Shown: one piece after another, positions 28,301 to 35,522 of the stretch | Position numbering within the stretch: the stretch's first letter is position 1 | How the letters are laid out: each line of letters opens with the position of its first letter | NCBI GenBank assembly: GCA_031256975.1 | Contig: JAIRPN010000005.1 | Span: 1 to 64,000, forward strand | From: Verrucomicrobiales bacterium | GTDB taxonomy: Bacteria > Verrucomicrobiota > Verrucomicrobiia > Methylacidiphilales > JAAUTS01 | DNA: 64,000 nt | Direction: 5' to 3' | Notes under the pieces: generated by a model | What the model was told of the DNA's origin: nothing | Database searches by the model: none | The model's input: the letters and a program-made list of their open reading frames with translations, nothing else | Program-made: the position numbers and the translations under genes

Positions 28301-31300
28301 CGCATTGATCAACTGGATGCGCGCGCCGCCGTCGTCCTGCTGCAACAACGGCGCAGAGCCGCTAACTCCCAGCAAACTCGGATCGATTTGCACCGCACCG
28401 GAGCTCAACGCCAGTGCGCCGGTGTCAATCCAGCCATTCGCCCGCGGGCCGCTGCCGCTGATGTCAAACTGCACCGTGCCGCCATTGAAGATGAAATTGC
28501 CGGTCCGATTGCTGCCGCTGGCAACAACCATCAGATTGCCACTGGAACTGATCACTGTGGCGTTGTTGAAATCGCTGTTGTTCAACGTGTAAACGCCATT
28601 GCGCAAATTCGCCGTGCCGGTGAAATCCAGGCTGCTGCCGCTCAGGACCAGGGTGTCGCTCGCCGCGAACAAGTTCACCTCCAGCAGGCCGCCGCCGGAG
28701 AGATTGTTGTTCAGCGTGTAATTGCCGCCGGTGGCGGGCGCGATATACGCGGCCGCGCCGCTGTCCACCGTCAGCGCGCCCGCGTTGGTAATGGCGTTGG
28801 CATTGGTGACGTACAACGCCCCCGCCCCGACGCCCACACTGCCGGTGAAGCTGTTGCTGGCGCTGAGCACCAGCGTACCCGAGCCCGCCTTGTACAGACT
28901 CTGCCCGTCCCAACCGGTGGCAAAGGTGCCGAGTTGGTCCTGATTGGCCAGCAGCACGTCCACATCAAAGGAATTGTTCACCGTGAAAGTCCCGCTGCCG
29001 GTGGCCGTGCCGCTGTACCACGTCAGCCGCGTGCCGAGCACCACGTCCGTCCCGCCGGCCACAAACGCGCCAAAGGTCAAATAATCCGCCGTGCTGGTGC
29101 CTCCATTGACCGTCACGCCAGAGAACCAGCCGTCAATGCTGCCGGTGGTGTGAATCAACACTTGCAAATCCTGCGCCAGTTCACTCGCCTTGGTACCCGT
29201 CGCCGTGCCGCTGGCGTTCACCGTCAGCGTACCGTCCAGGTTCGCGTCCGCCGCCGTGATGAACGCGCCTCGAGAACCGAGGCTGCCGGTCAAGGTCAGC
29301 GCCAGCGCGCCGTTGGCGTTTTGCTGGTAAACGGCCGTGGCAACAACGCTGCCGCTGCCGGCGACAACGAGGCTGGCGGTGCCGCCGTTGGAAACAGTGA
29401 GGTTGCCACCGACATTCAGCCACGCGGTGTCGCTAACGGTGACGCGGCCCGTGGCGTCTCCGGTGAAACCGATAATCATGTCGCCCGCGGAGGTGACGGT
29501 GCCGCTTTGGTTGATAATCAGCGTGGCATTGCCGCTCTCGCCGACGAAGAAATCGCCACCCGCCTGCACGCGCCACAGCGCGCTGCCACTAACGGTGACC
29601 GTACCGGTGCCATTGTTACCGATGGTCAGGCCGCCGCTGACGATGGAGCCGCTGTCGGTGAGCAACAGCGCGCCGGTGCCGTTGTTGGCGACCATGATGC
29701 CGTCGGTGCTGCTCCAGTAGCCGTTGCCGGTCACCGCCGCGCTACCAGTGGCGGCGGCGCTTTGGCCAATGACGCTGTTGCCGCCGACGGTGACCACGCC
29801 GTTGCTGCCGGTAAGCAGATTGCCGATACCGGCGGTGCCAACGATGAAGTCGCCACCGACGTTCAACGTGGCGGTGCCGGACGTGCCACCGATTTCAACG
29901 GTGCCGGCGTTGTCATCGATAAACATGGTGCCGCCGACACTGACGCTGCCACTGTCGGTAATGTGCAGCCACGCGGTGCCGCTTTGCCCGACTTGCAGGT
30001 TGCCCGCCATGCCCCAATAACCGCTGCCGCCGACCGTGACATTGGCTTCCGTCGCGGCGCCGGCGCTGTCAATGACGCCAGCCGCGTTGCTGCCGGTCCA
30101 GCCGGTGATGTTCAGCACGCCACCGTTGACCGTGGTGGTGCCGGTGTAGGTGTTAGAAGCGCTCAAAATCAGCGTGCCGCTGTTGCTCGATGTGACCGTT
30201 AATGATTGGCCGTCCCAGCCGCTGGCGTTCGGCGTGGCAACGTTGCTCAACGGCACGTCAACGGTGAAGCTCTCGCCGCTGTCCAAGGTGAAATTGCCAT
30301 GTGCGGTTTGTGTGCCGCTGTACCAAGTCAGTTGCGAACCCAGCACGTAATCCGTGCCGCCAACGATGAACGCGCCGAAAGTGAGGAAATCGCGCGCGCT
30401 GGTACCGCCGGTAACAATCTTGCTGGTAAAGTCGCCGCTGATGGTGCTACTGGTGTGGATAAGCACTTGTGCGTTATTCGCCAGGGCCGAGGCACTGCCG
30501 CCATTGACAAACGCCGCCGTAGCACCGGTGTCGCTGACGGTCAGCGTACCGCTGAGTTGTGCCGTGCCAGCCGTGACGAACGCGCCGCGTGAGCCAAGCG
30601 AACCGCTGAGGTCCAGCACCAGCGTGGAGTTCGCGTTTTGCAGGTATGCACCACCGACGGTGACGCTGCCGCTGTCGGTGATGTGCAAATAGCCCGCGCC
30701 AGTCTGGCCGACTTGCAAAGTCCCGCCGTTGACAATGCCCCAGTAACCGCTGCCGCTGACGGTCACGTTCGCCGTTCCGGAGGTGCCGCCAATCAAGCCC
30801 GCCGCGTTGCTGCCGGTCCAGCCGGTGACGCTCAGCACGCCGCCGAGAACGCTGGTGGTGCCGGTGTAGGTGTTCGACGCGCTGAGGATAAGGGTGCCGC
30901 TGTTGCTGGCGGTCACTGTCAATGAACGTCCGTCCCAACCGCTCTGAAAAGTGCCGAGTTGATTCTGGTCAACCAGCGCCACATCCACTTCGAATGAACT
31001 GCCGCTGCCGATGGTGAAATTGCCATTGCCGGTTGCCGTGCCGCTGTACCACGCGAGTTGCGTGCCAATCACATAATCCGTCCCGCCGACGATGAACGTG
31101 CCGAAAGCCAGATAATCCGCCATGCCGGTGCCACCGCTGATCGTCTTGCTCGAAAAATCACCGCTAATGGTGGATGAGGTATGGATGAGTACTTGCGCAT
31201 TGGCTGCCAACTCGCTCGCCTTCGTCCCGCTCGCCGCACCGGTGTAGTTCGTCACCGTCAGCGAACCGGACAACGTCGCGCTTTGTGCCGTGATAAATGC

Positions 31301-33250
31301 GCCACGCGTGCCACTGCCGAGGTCAAGGGACAAAGCCCCGTTGCCGGTTTGGACATACGCTCCATCGGCGGTGATACTGCCAGTATCCATGACTTTCAGC
31401 GCACCGCTTCCAAGGACGAAGCTGCCGGTGGCATTCCACCAGGCCGAGCCGTTGACCGTGGCGCTGCCGCCGTTGATGATCGCCGCGTTGCTGTTCGCGA
31501 TAGCCCCGTTGCCGGTAACCAGCAACTGCCCGCCGAGAACGCCGGTGGTGCCGGTGTAACTGTTGCTGGCGCTAAGAATGAGCGTACCGCTGTTGCTCGC
31601 GGTCACCGTCAGCGAACTCCCGTCCCAGCCGTTCTGGAAGGTACCGAGTTGGCTCTGGTCAACCAGCGCCACGTCCATCTCGAACGATTGTCCCGCGCCG
31701 ATGGTGAAATTACCGTGCGCCGTCGCTGTGCCGCTGTACCAAGTCAGTTGCGTACCGACCACATAATCGGTGCCGCCGGAGATGAACGCCCCGCCCGCCG
31801 TGAGGTAATCAACCGAATTGGAGCCGGCGACGACGGTCTTAGTGGAGAAATCGCCGGTGATGCCGCCGGTGGTATGGATCAGCACCTGGTTGTTTTGCGA
31901 AATCTCGCTGGCCTTGGTGCCGCTGGCAGAACTGCTGAAACCGACCAGTTCCAGGTTGCCACCGAGCAGCGACGCGGTTTGCGCCGTGATGAACGCGCCG
32001 CGCGTGCCCGTGAGCGTGAGGATCAGCGTGTTGTTGGGGGCGGGTATGAAGGCAGTTCCCACACTCACACTGCCGCTGTCAGTGATGGACAGGGTGCCAC
32101 CCGTGCTGAAACCGGAGCCGCCAAGGGACAGGCTGCCTTGATTGATCCACAGGGCATGGTCGCTCAGGGTAACCATCGCGGAACCATATTGGCCGATGAC
32201 GCCGTTAGCATCAATGACAGTACCGGAACCGGAAATGGCCAGCGTGCCCTTGGCACCATTGTACCCCAGAACCAAGTCGCCGCCGCTTTGCCACAAGGCC
32301 TGACTGCTGACGCTGACGGCCCCGGAACTTTGCCCGCTGTTGTAACCGACAAAACTGGTGCCTGCGACGAGGACACTGCCCGAATTCGTGATGCCCATAA
32401 CACTTGTGCCACCACTCGCGCCCATGTAGAAATTGCCGCTGGTTTGTTGCCACAGGGCGCTGCCGCTGACTCCGACGGTGCCGGTGGCACCGGTATTCTG
32501 ACCGAACAAAATGTCGCCGCCCGTGGTGACAATGCCGGTATTGGCGATAGTCATCACCCCCTCGCCGGTATTGTAACCCAAGACCAGTCCGCCGGTATTC
32601 TGCCACCGGCCGCTGCCGCTAACCATGATCAATCCGCCGCTGTTACTCCCATAACCGGCCGTGCCACCGCTGCTGATAACCAGTCCCGTGCCGGAAATCC
32701 TCAACTGCCCCAGATCGGCACCGCTGTAACCACTGCCGATCATCAGCCCGCCGGAGTTCTGCCACAACCCGGTGACGTTGACATTGCCCACACTCGCGAT
32801 GCCCGCGCTGTTAACAGGATCATAACCGATGAAACCGTTGACACTGGTAACCGTGCCGCTGATGGTGAGCGCCCCTTGGCCACCATGACCATAACCCACG
32901 TTCATGTCGCCGGTATTCTGCCACAACCCGCTGACAGTAGCGGTACCCAAACTAAGATTGCCGACATAGGCGTTGCCGGTATTGTCGAGTTCGCCGTTCA
33001 CCAGCAACGAACCGCTGCCGCTAAGAGTCACCCCGCCTGCCTGTGCCAGACTGCCGCTATTTATTATGACGGTGGCATGAATGCCAATCGTCACCGCGTC
33101 GCTGCTAGTGGGTACCGCCGAAAGACTCCAGTCGGCGGAAGTAAACCAATCCCCGGTGCCGGAAAAAGTCCAAACATCCTGCGCACGCGCCTCCCCGGCG
33201 ACGGTCAGCGTACCACATGCAACACACAGCATAATTCTCAAGATTCTCAT
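22379..33250 (-). CDS. Giant autotransporter adhesin, 3623 aa
   Basis: A signal peptide (residues 1-24, MRILRIMLCVACGTLTVAGE, cleaved near ARAQ) precedes a passenger of about 3300 residues and a C-terminal autotransporter beta-barrel (about 3335-3623, WFDNNTLTKRMGDL to INFGFNHRF). The passenger has repeated beta-strand units (GTLILSASNTYTGTT). In its first half are four large modules of about 235 aa, each with WYSGTxT, then GWDGxSLTV and GTLILSASN. At DNA level three of them are spaced 690-730 bp (landmarks near 30300, 31020 and 31715), a fourth lies near 29000. A strong ribosome binding site, GGAGGGG, precedes the ATG. The reading frame is intact over 10.9 kb, so it is under selection. Its barrel closely resembles that of the 1320-aa protein. 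Predicted surface-exposed adhesin. Confidence 0.93.
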   Translation of the reverse strand: MRILRIMLCVACGTLTVAGEARAQDVWTFSGTGDWFTSADWSLSAVPTSSDAVTIGIHATVIINSGSLAQAGGVTLSGSGSLLVNGELDNTGNAYVGNLSLGTATVSGLWQNTGDMNVGYGHGGQGALTISGTVTSVNGFIGYDPVNSAGIASVGNVNVTGLWQNSGGLMIGSGYSGADLGQLRISGTGLVISSGGTAGYGSNSGGLIMVSGSGRWQNTGGLVLGYNTGEGVMTIANTGIVTTGGDILFGQNTGATGTVGVSGSALWQQTSGNFYMGASGGTSVMGITNSGSVLVAGTSFVGYNSGQSSGAVSVSSQALWQSGGDLVLGYNGAKGTLAISGSGTVIDANGVIGQYGSAMVTLSDHALWINQGSLSLGGSGFSTGGTLSITDSGSVSVGTAFIPAPNNTLILTLTGTRGAFITAQTASLLGGNLELVGFSSSASGTKASEISQNNQVLIHTTGGITGDFSTKTVVAGSNSVDYLTAGGAFISGGTDYVVGTQLTWYSGTATAHGNFTIGAGQSFEMDVALVDQSQLGTFQNGWDGSSLTVTASNSGTLILSASNSYTGTTGVLGGQLLVTGNGAIANSNAAIINGGSATVNGSAWWNATGSFVLGSGALKVMDTGSITADGAYVQTGNGALSLDLGSGTRGAFITAQSATLSGSLTVTNYTGAASGTKASELAANAQVLIHTSSTISGDFSSKTISGGTGMADYLAFGTFIVGGTDYVIGTQLAWYSGTATGNGNFTIGSGSSFEVDVALVDQNQLGTFQSGWDGRSLTVTASNSGTLILSASNTYTGTTSVLGGVLSVTGWTGSNAAGLIGGTSGTANVTVSGSGYWGIVNGGTLQVGQTGAGYLHITDSGSVTVGGAYLQNANSTLVLDLSGSLGSRGAFVTAGTAQLSGTLTVSDTGATAAFVNGGSASALANNAQVLIHTSSTISGDFTSKIVTGGTSARDFLTFGAFIVGGTDYVLGSQLTWYSGTQTAHGNFTLDSGESFTVDVPLSNVATPNASGWDGQSLTVTSSNSGTLILSASNTYTGTTTVNGGVLNITGWTGSNAAGVIDSAGAATEANVTVGGSGYWGMAGNLQVGQSGTAWLHITDSGSVSVGGTMFIDDNAGTVEIGGTSGTATLNVGGDFIVGTAGIGNLLTGSNGVVTVGGNSVIGQSAAATGSAAVTGNGYWSSTDGIMVANNGTGALLLTDSGSIVSGGLTIGNNGTGTVTVSGSALWRVQAGGDFFVGESGNATLIINQSGTVTSAGDMIIGFTGDATGRVTVSDTAWLNVGGNLTVSNGGTASLVVAGSGSVVATAVYQQNANGALALTLTGSLGSRGAFITAADANLDGTLTVNASGTATGTKASELAQDLQVLIHTTGSIDGWFSGVTVNGGTSTADYLTFGAFVAGGTDVVLGTRLTWYSGTATGSGTFTVNNSFDVDVLLANQDQLGTFATGWDGQSLYKAGSGTLVLSASNSFTGSVGVGAGALYVTNANAITNAGALTVDSGAAAYIAPATGGNYTLNNNLSGGGLLEVNLFAASDTLVLSGSSLDFTGTANLRNGVYTLNNSDFNNATVISSSGNLMVVASGSNRTGNFIFNGGTVQFDISGSGPRANGWIDTGALALSSGAVQIDPSLLGVSGSAPLLQQDDGGARIQLINASNVIGSAGNLELLDLSGNSIQNVGFTSAIVQGGGTVATGYYAGAALTQDANGLYVSSGVLTRLDLLTGTTTMFASDTVPPAGGDDMKAQITGGGNLAINATGAITLTNSSNSYSGTTFVNTGTLIAGTNHALGDTALLDLTSVFDLNGKTQVVGALSGSNGSALNLHGGDLTISGSTGNSVSNGVLTGSGALTVQSNTLTVNGTNGGMSASVTIDQPATVALNSVLGIGTGAITDNGLLLIDGASGTLVNQVGGNGTATLDNAAQVTVGGSNGAFSGTWNIADSLASLTAGSTANLGTAQVVINGTFNLNNADDEVLANVLSGTGWFVKDAAGNLAINQANSGFSGTTIINGGTLTLGNLLGTGTGNVINNSVLDLATGGTYGNNVSGSGTNVISGDGVVISGSNTQAAWKVTGSGTMTSQNNLGVSGSTGVNITGGDLSLLFGGTDYQFNQPLTGSNGTLLVQNSGTFGFGSVTGTDYRGAVELQDNQFELSGGNTQALSHATLVIGDNNFTNVGSGTQSIGNLILQSGTMQFTLAGSGSSAEGVVKTGTLNIGNTVLVINTASLGGSTLPLLQQDEGSGIKLVDYTALLGNTQISGTNLVDQNGNQLGNATELGIVQSSATTAIGTYDFAATASGGSLNLAYTLTNLNLLAGQTTVLDNDVANAILHGADELHAAITGSGNLQIDATDSITLNGANTYTGTTFADSGTLIAGVDHALGQTAELAVSGSATVDLNGKTQTIGSLNNDGALDFGGGALTISGSNGNSTSTGALSGSGALPVQSNTLSISGSNGTTVSGTINNGAAIVVNNVAGLGTGSVTDNGLFLFDGAIGTNVNAMSGSGVVSATNAANVVLGGSNSAFSGTWAIADDSNFKAIGVDSLGNGTVADSGTLTLGGTTDYSLLSTNTISGTGMLVKEDANTVTISSSNSYSGGTQINSGTLKLTDLQGTGTGAVLNNGGLDLAAGGTYANSISGAGVNTISGSTVTIGGSNTAFSGSWSVTGAGVATTQDNLGPAAVDIAAGGILSLLPVSGGWSFDNALTGSGTLYAAFSDTTGAFDFTAGSGTGFAGTVELGTGSFNLSGQNAAALANATLQIDGGNYTAVGSGTQSVGNLTYNGGRMDFAVNVPAETQATTFISTNTLTLLSGSVGVNMNNFDHDPAAPTNLNLLDQDNGNPIVQLIAASTVAGGAGNLTLIDTVTGSAIDVSGSTATAVTINEGGTAVATGYYNYGLTTGANGVDDGLYVSYILRELDVYAGQVVTLDNTTAGDTELSAYVTGNGGLDIVAGPQGMITLSGSNDYYGATTVFSGTLRVGNLNGDQIFANSEAMIIHDGATLDLNNQDEIVNNLQGQGTVMTGSAALTANNTTDTAFTGVVDGANGELVKTGSAALDLSNAVAVSLKGVTVRDGDLEMGTTANIAADTDPAVTMQGGTAGFNGSQLSGNGDLIVANNSGSSTLNLSNMHVTATGGDLINIEEGSTLIANVNGSTLVGDITAAGDGTLNLLNNSILTGKIDPLNVNIDNTSAWNMTASSSVLQLSNNGLVNYVTDGSYNKTLTVTGLNGSGTFGMNVNVATNESDFLRINGAARGSFTINIKRSAADQLVVVPQLEIPMVYVQTDGGVNFNGSTDVGMRSAHVQLGDLGGGNLDQWYLVLAPESGGGNTPGEGGLAVLSSAAARELAWFDNNTLTKRMGDLHMDQNGHDWDVWVQSYGSQYNMGGQVTGHTWELMTYGVNIGADKAWNIDKRNTLYTGVFGGYDSGDLDFKQNSGTGSNDAYSLGFYGTWIHDSGWYADWIGKAQYYSNNFKAYDDNRNETSGDYDNWAVGTSLELGRQFRFKDGWFAEPQVQASYVHFFGGSYTTGDDNVFGVNLQDRDVLQFRFGSLLGRNIQLTPNNTSSFLQPYVKIFGVEQVSNGGAVSSGPDSWNPNFDGASAIIGTGLVWQIGPDDQIHLDYEAQFSDKYTKPFGINFGFNHRF

Positions 33251-33523
33251 ACTCCCCTCCTTGTACGGACTGGATTAGACATCATCGAATCACTATCTGG
33301 AACACACACATCGGCGCAACCGGTCGGTTTTCCCACCCTTCTTCCCGCAACCCATCGTTTGGCGGACGGAGTGACACATACTCACCTTACCCAAAACAGT
33401 GAAAACCCTAGCATAATTGCCCAGTCGGGGCAAATTTCTAACGCAAAAGACCAACAACGACACACCACGCAATAAAAAAACTCAAGCGGCAAGTCCTCTC
33501 ATTATCTAGAGACACAATTTCTG

Positions 33524-33712
33524 TTACTTCAAAGTAAGGATATTCATCCCGCCATTATCGAACTTTGACATGGCATAGGTAATGCAACGCCTGATGATGA
33601 AGGACTTGCCAAGACCAGTCTTGGCTTGATAAGCGGTCAGTAGTTTGTCTTGTTCGGCTGACAAGCGAACCGGGATCGGGTTGCTTTGGTATACTATTGA
33701 TCTTTTTTTCAT
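33524..33712 (-). CDS. Small ribbon-helix-helix DNA-binding protein
   Basis: 62 aa. The segment NPIPVRLSAEQDKLLTAYQ followed by TGLGKSFIIRRCITYAMSKF has the strand-helix-helix pattern of Arc/MetJ/CopG proteins, which bind DNA as dimers and are common as antitoxins or plasmid regulators. The ATG at 33712 is chosen; an upstream in-frame GTG adds only MRDFF. It precedes the giant adhesin gene by 273 bp in the same direction and may share transcription from cassette F. No toxin partner is visible. A broken copy lies at 20314-20489 near another adhesin gene, so the protein may belong to the adhesin units. Confidence 0.6.
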   Translation of the reverse strand: MKKRSIVYQSNPIPVRLSAEQDKLLTAYQAKTGLGKSFIIRRCITYAMSKFDNGGMNILTLK

Positions 33713-33741
33713 AAAAAAATCTCGCACAACAATTCTTACCG

Positions 33742-33855
33742 TTAAGATTCTTTGATTTTAGCTACTAATTCTTTGATAATTAGTGTTTTCAGGGTGACTA
33801 TTGAATAGTAACGGTAACCGAAGTTGACCGGGTTCAGTTGTTTACCTTTCTTGGG
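33742..33855 (-). pseudogene. Beta-barrel C-terminal relic, copy 1
   Basis: The minus-strand frame reads QLNPVNFGYRYY, similar to the end of the two autotransporter barrels (GINFGYRHQF). At DNA level CGGTAACCGAAGTTGA is shared with the 3' end of the 1320-aa gene. The original stop has been lost and the frame runs on for 20 unrelated residues. A small remnant of a deleted autotransporter. Confidence 0.5.
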
Positions 33856-33890
33856 TTATGTATCATGTCACACCTCATGGCATGAGTGTG

Positions 33891-33955
33891 ATAATAATAG
33901 TTAATGTCATATATTCTAATACCATCTTAGCCCTTTTTCATATCCCTTGGGTATG
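33891..33955 (-). promoter_or_regulatory. LysR-type operator/promoter cassette F
   Basis: The box CATATCCCTTGGGTATG (33939-33955) and AATAC block (33916-33938). On the minus strand -35 TTAGAA (33914-33919) and -10 TATTAT (33891-33896) are 17 bp apart; the box is centred near -63. Transcription would cross barrel relic 1, then the ribbon-helix-helix gene and perhaps the giant adhesin gene. Confidence 0.6.
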
Positions 33956-33997
33956 GATCGAAAAGGTCAACAACGATACTTTTCACGAGAAAAGAAT

Positions 33998-34025
33998 CAG
34001 GGCGACTCATTGTGAAGTCGTCCTG
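33998..34025 (-). terminator. Terminator-like hairpin after barrel relic 2
   Basis: CAGGGCGACT (33998-34007) pairs with AGTCGTCCTG (34016-34025), one wobble, 8-nt loop. On the minus strand it is followed by ATTCTTTTC, and lies 24 bp after the relic's stop codon, where the lost autotransporter's terminator should be. Best-preserved member of its family. Confidence 0.6.
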
Positions 34026-34048
34026 GTTTTGTTCCGCGTTAATCGTAG

Positions 34049-34110
34049 TTAGAACTGGCGCCGGTAACCAAAGTTCAAGCCTCCCGGCTTGCCATACTTA
34101 AATACGGCGA
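34049..34110 (-). pseudogene. Beta-barrel C-terminal relic, copy 2
   Basis: The minus strand reads KYGKPGGLNFGYRRQF and a TAA stop, matching the end KYDKPFGINFGYRHQF of the 1320-aa autotransporter. The resemblance is lost beyond roughly 20 codons, so only the very end of a former autotransporter gene is left. Confidence 0.7.
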
Positions 34111-34212
34111 ACCCAAGGCCAAAGAGCATCGCCATCAAAGCTCGCCGCGATGCCCTGCTCTGCTCCGGATCATGGACTGAACCTGTCGGTTGATTGATCC
34201 TCCAAAGACCAA

Positions 34213-34920
34213 TTAGGTAATTGTAACAAAAGCGTCAATGATCTTGCCAAAGTTTTCCTCCACGGCGGCGGCATAAAGTCTTGCCAAACGACGGATTTCA
34301 GCCTCGGTCTGTATCCACGGACCACTGATTTTGAAGTCGGCGCGACAATCCCTGATCATGGCGCCGATGTCACCCGGCCCAACCTCAAGATGGAATTGCA
34401 GGCCAAGGATTTGGTTGCCGTAATTGAATGCCTGATGCGGACAGGCTTCGCTAAATGCCAGTAGGGTGGCGGATTTCGGCAATTCGAAATTGTCTCCATG
34501 CCAGCACAATTGCAGCTGTCCGTCCGGCATGGAAACAAGCGGGGATTGCAGGGCGGCGAAAGTCTTGTAAACCGGATACCAGCCAATTTCGTAACAGGGA
34601 TTCTGATGGACACGGCCACCAAGGATGTCGGACAGGACTTGAGCGCCATGGCAAATGCCCAATGCCCTGCCACCACGGGCGAGATATTTTTCGATGTATT
34701 CACGCTGAGCTACCAGACAGGGATAATCACGGTACTGGTATGCGTTCAGGGTACAACCCATGATGATGAGCAAGTCCGGCAGGGTTGCCTCTCCATAAGT
34801 GGGCGGTAGTTCACCAAGTTCAAAACGGGTGCGGGTGATGCGATGTCCGTGACGAAGCGCCCATCGTTCGATATTGCCGCAGCCCTCGCTTGGCAGATGT
34901 TGGAAGATATGGACGTTCAC
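34213..34920 (-). CDS. Class I glutamine-amidotransferase-like protein
   Basis: 235 aa. The nucleophile elbow GICHGAQVL (Cys near residue 92) and the His-Glu part of the triad in LQFHLE are intact, so a GATase1 fold with glutaminase-type activity is likely. It resembles stand-alone GMP-synthase-like amidotransferases (GuaA N-terminal type) without a synthase domain, whose substrates are mostly unknown. The start is taken at GTG 34920, with AGG 8 nt upstream; TTG at 34926 is possible. It follows cassette G by about 235 bp, so it may belong to the LysR regulon. It is unlike its adhesin neighbours. Confidence 0.8.
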   Translation of the reverse strand: MNVHIFQHLPSEGCGNIERWALRHGHRITRTRFELGELPPTYGEATLPDLLIIMGCTLNAYQYRDYPCLVAQREYIEKYLARGGRALGICHGAQVLSDILGGRVHQNPCYEIGWYPVYKTFAALQSPLVSMPDGQLQLCWHGDNFELPKSATLLAFSEACPHQAFNYGNQILGLQFHLEVGPGDIGAMIRDCRADFKISGPWIQTEAEIRRLARLYAAAVEENFGKIIDAFVTIT

Positions 34921-35076
34921 TGTCAAAACCTAGTCATTCGCATGAGAATTACTTGGTACTATGCCGCAGACAAGCATTACCCGCGGTGGAGGCGCCCACA
35001 CAACGCCCAGATATCCCATCGAAATCAAAAAAGGTAACATTTAATTATCTATTACAGATGTAAAAGAGGGGGAAAA

Positions 35077-35153
35077 CATCAACGCCATGAACCCGCCCTT
35101 GGTGGGTACTATGTTGGGGAGTAGTGATGCGAGTCAGATTCATGACGTTGATG
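35077..35153. repeat. 15-bp inverted repeat in leader of amidotransferase gene
   Basis: CATCAACGCCATGAA (35077-35091) and TTCATGACGTTGATG (35139-35153) pair with one mismatch around 47 nt. It fills the start of the leader predicted from promoter G, so it could fold in the RNA, or it may be the ends of a tiny mobile sequence. Confidence 0.45.
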
Positions 35154-35163
35154 ATTGAAAATC

Positions 35164-35227
35164 CTAATATGAGACTCCCCAAAACACCAAATACTCTCTT
35201 AGTCATCTTTCATACCTGTCAGGCATG
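35164..35227 (-). promoter_or_regulatory. LysR-type operator/promoter cassette G
   Basis: The box CATACCTGTCAGGCATG (35211-35227) and AATAC block (35188-35210). On the minus strand -35 TTTGGT (35186-35191) and -10 TATTAG (35164-35169) are 16 bp apart; box centre near -62. The next leftward gene is the amidotransferase at 34920. Of the seven copies this is nearest to the mobile element. Confidence 0.55.
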
Positions 35228-35522
35228 GGGGGCGACAAGGAAATTTCCTCTCTCGCCAGACCAAGAAGCGGAATGGAGCCTTTTCATTCGGCTTAACGCG
35301 TTAACGGAATCAATTTTTAAGAATACCAAGATACTTATCACGAGCCGGCTTGATCAGGATTTCCGCCTACCGCATCATTTCCAAACGACGAAATTTGACT
35401 TCTATCGGTAGTTTGGCCGCCAACCGCCGACCTTCCTCTTTATCCCGGTAGATTTTATCCCTGAACTTTTGCAGGGGGATCGTTGTCGATGAGCATGCTT
35501 TAATTTTATCGTGTAATTATGA
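35228..35522. other. Gap at the left edge of the mobile element
   Basis: No intact gene. The minus strand has an open stretch (about 35367-35513) reading PLQKFRDKIYRDKEEGRRLA and ending KFRRLEMMR, protein-like but without a normal start codon; it may be a truncated gene tail. The left end of the mobile element probably falls in or near this gap, as ClpB-like gene content begins at 35523. Confidence 0.35.

Noticed and set aside
13501-33250. CRISPR array suspected from repetitive DNA
   Set aside because: Repeats are in-frame protein repeats without constant repeat/spacer lengths; no cas genes. The Cas4-like domain at 10536 is part of a transposase fusion.
13501-33250. Copies of RTTAGCG inside the adhesin genes
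   Set aside because: About a dozen occur in 20 kb, near chance, mostly encoding Val-Ser-Gly or Gly-Ser repeats, so they are not counted with the core-DNA signal.
27911-33475. Two rightward open frames of over 760 codons inside the giant adhesin gene
   Set aside because: They lie opposite a Gly/Ser/Thr-rich gene whose codon pattern leaves the other strand open; the products are Ala/Arg/Val/Gly-rich, with no domain, signal or ribosome binding site.
34986-34994. GTGGAGGCG matching the ssrA 3' end (45928-45936) as a left attachment site
   Set aside because: Only 9 bases, expected by chance about once per three windows of this size, and it would place cassette G inside the element.
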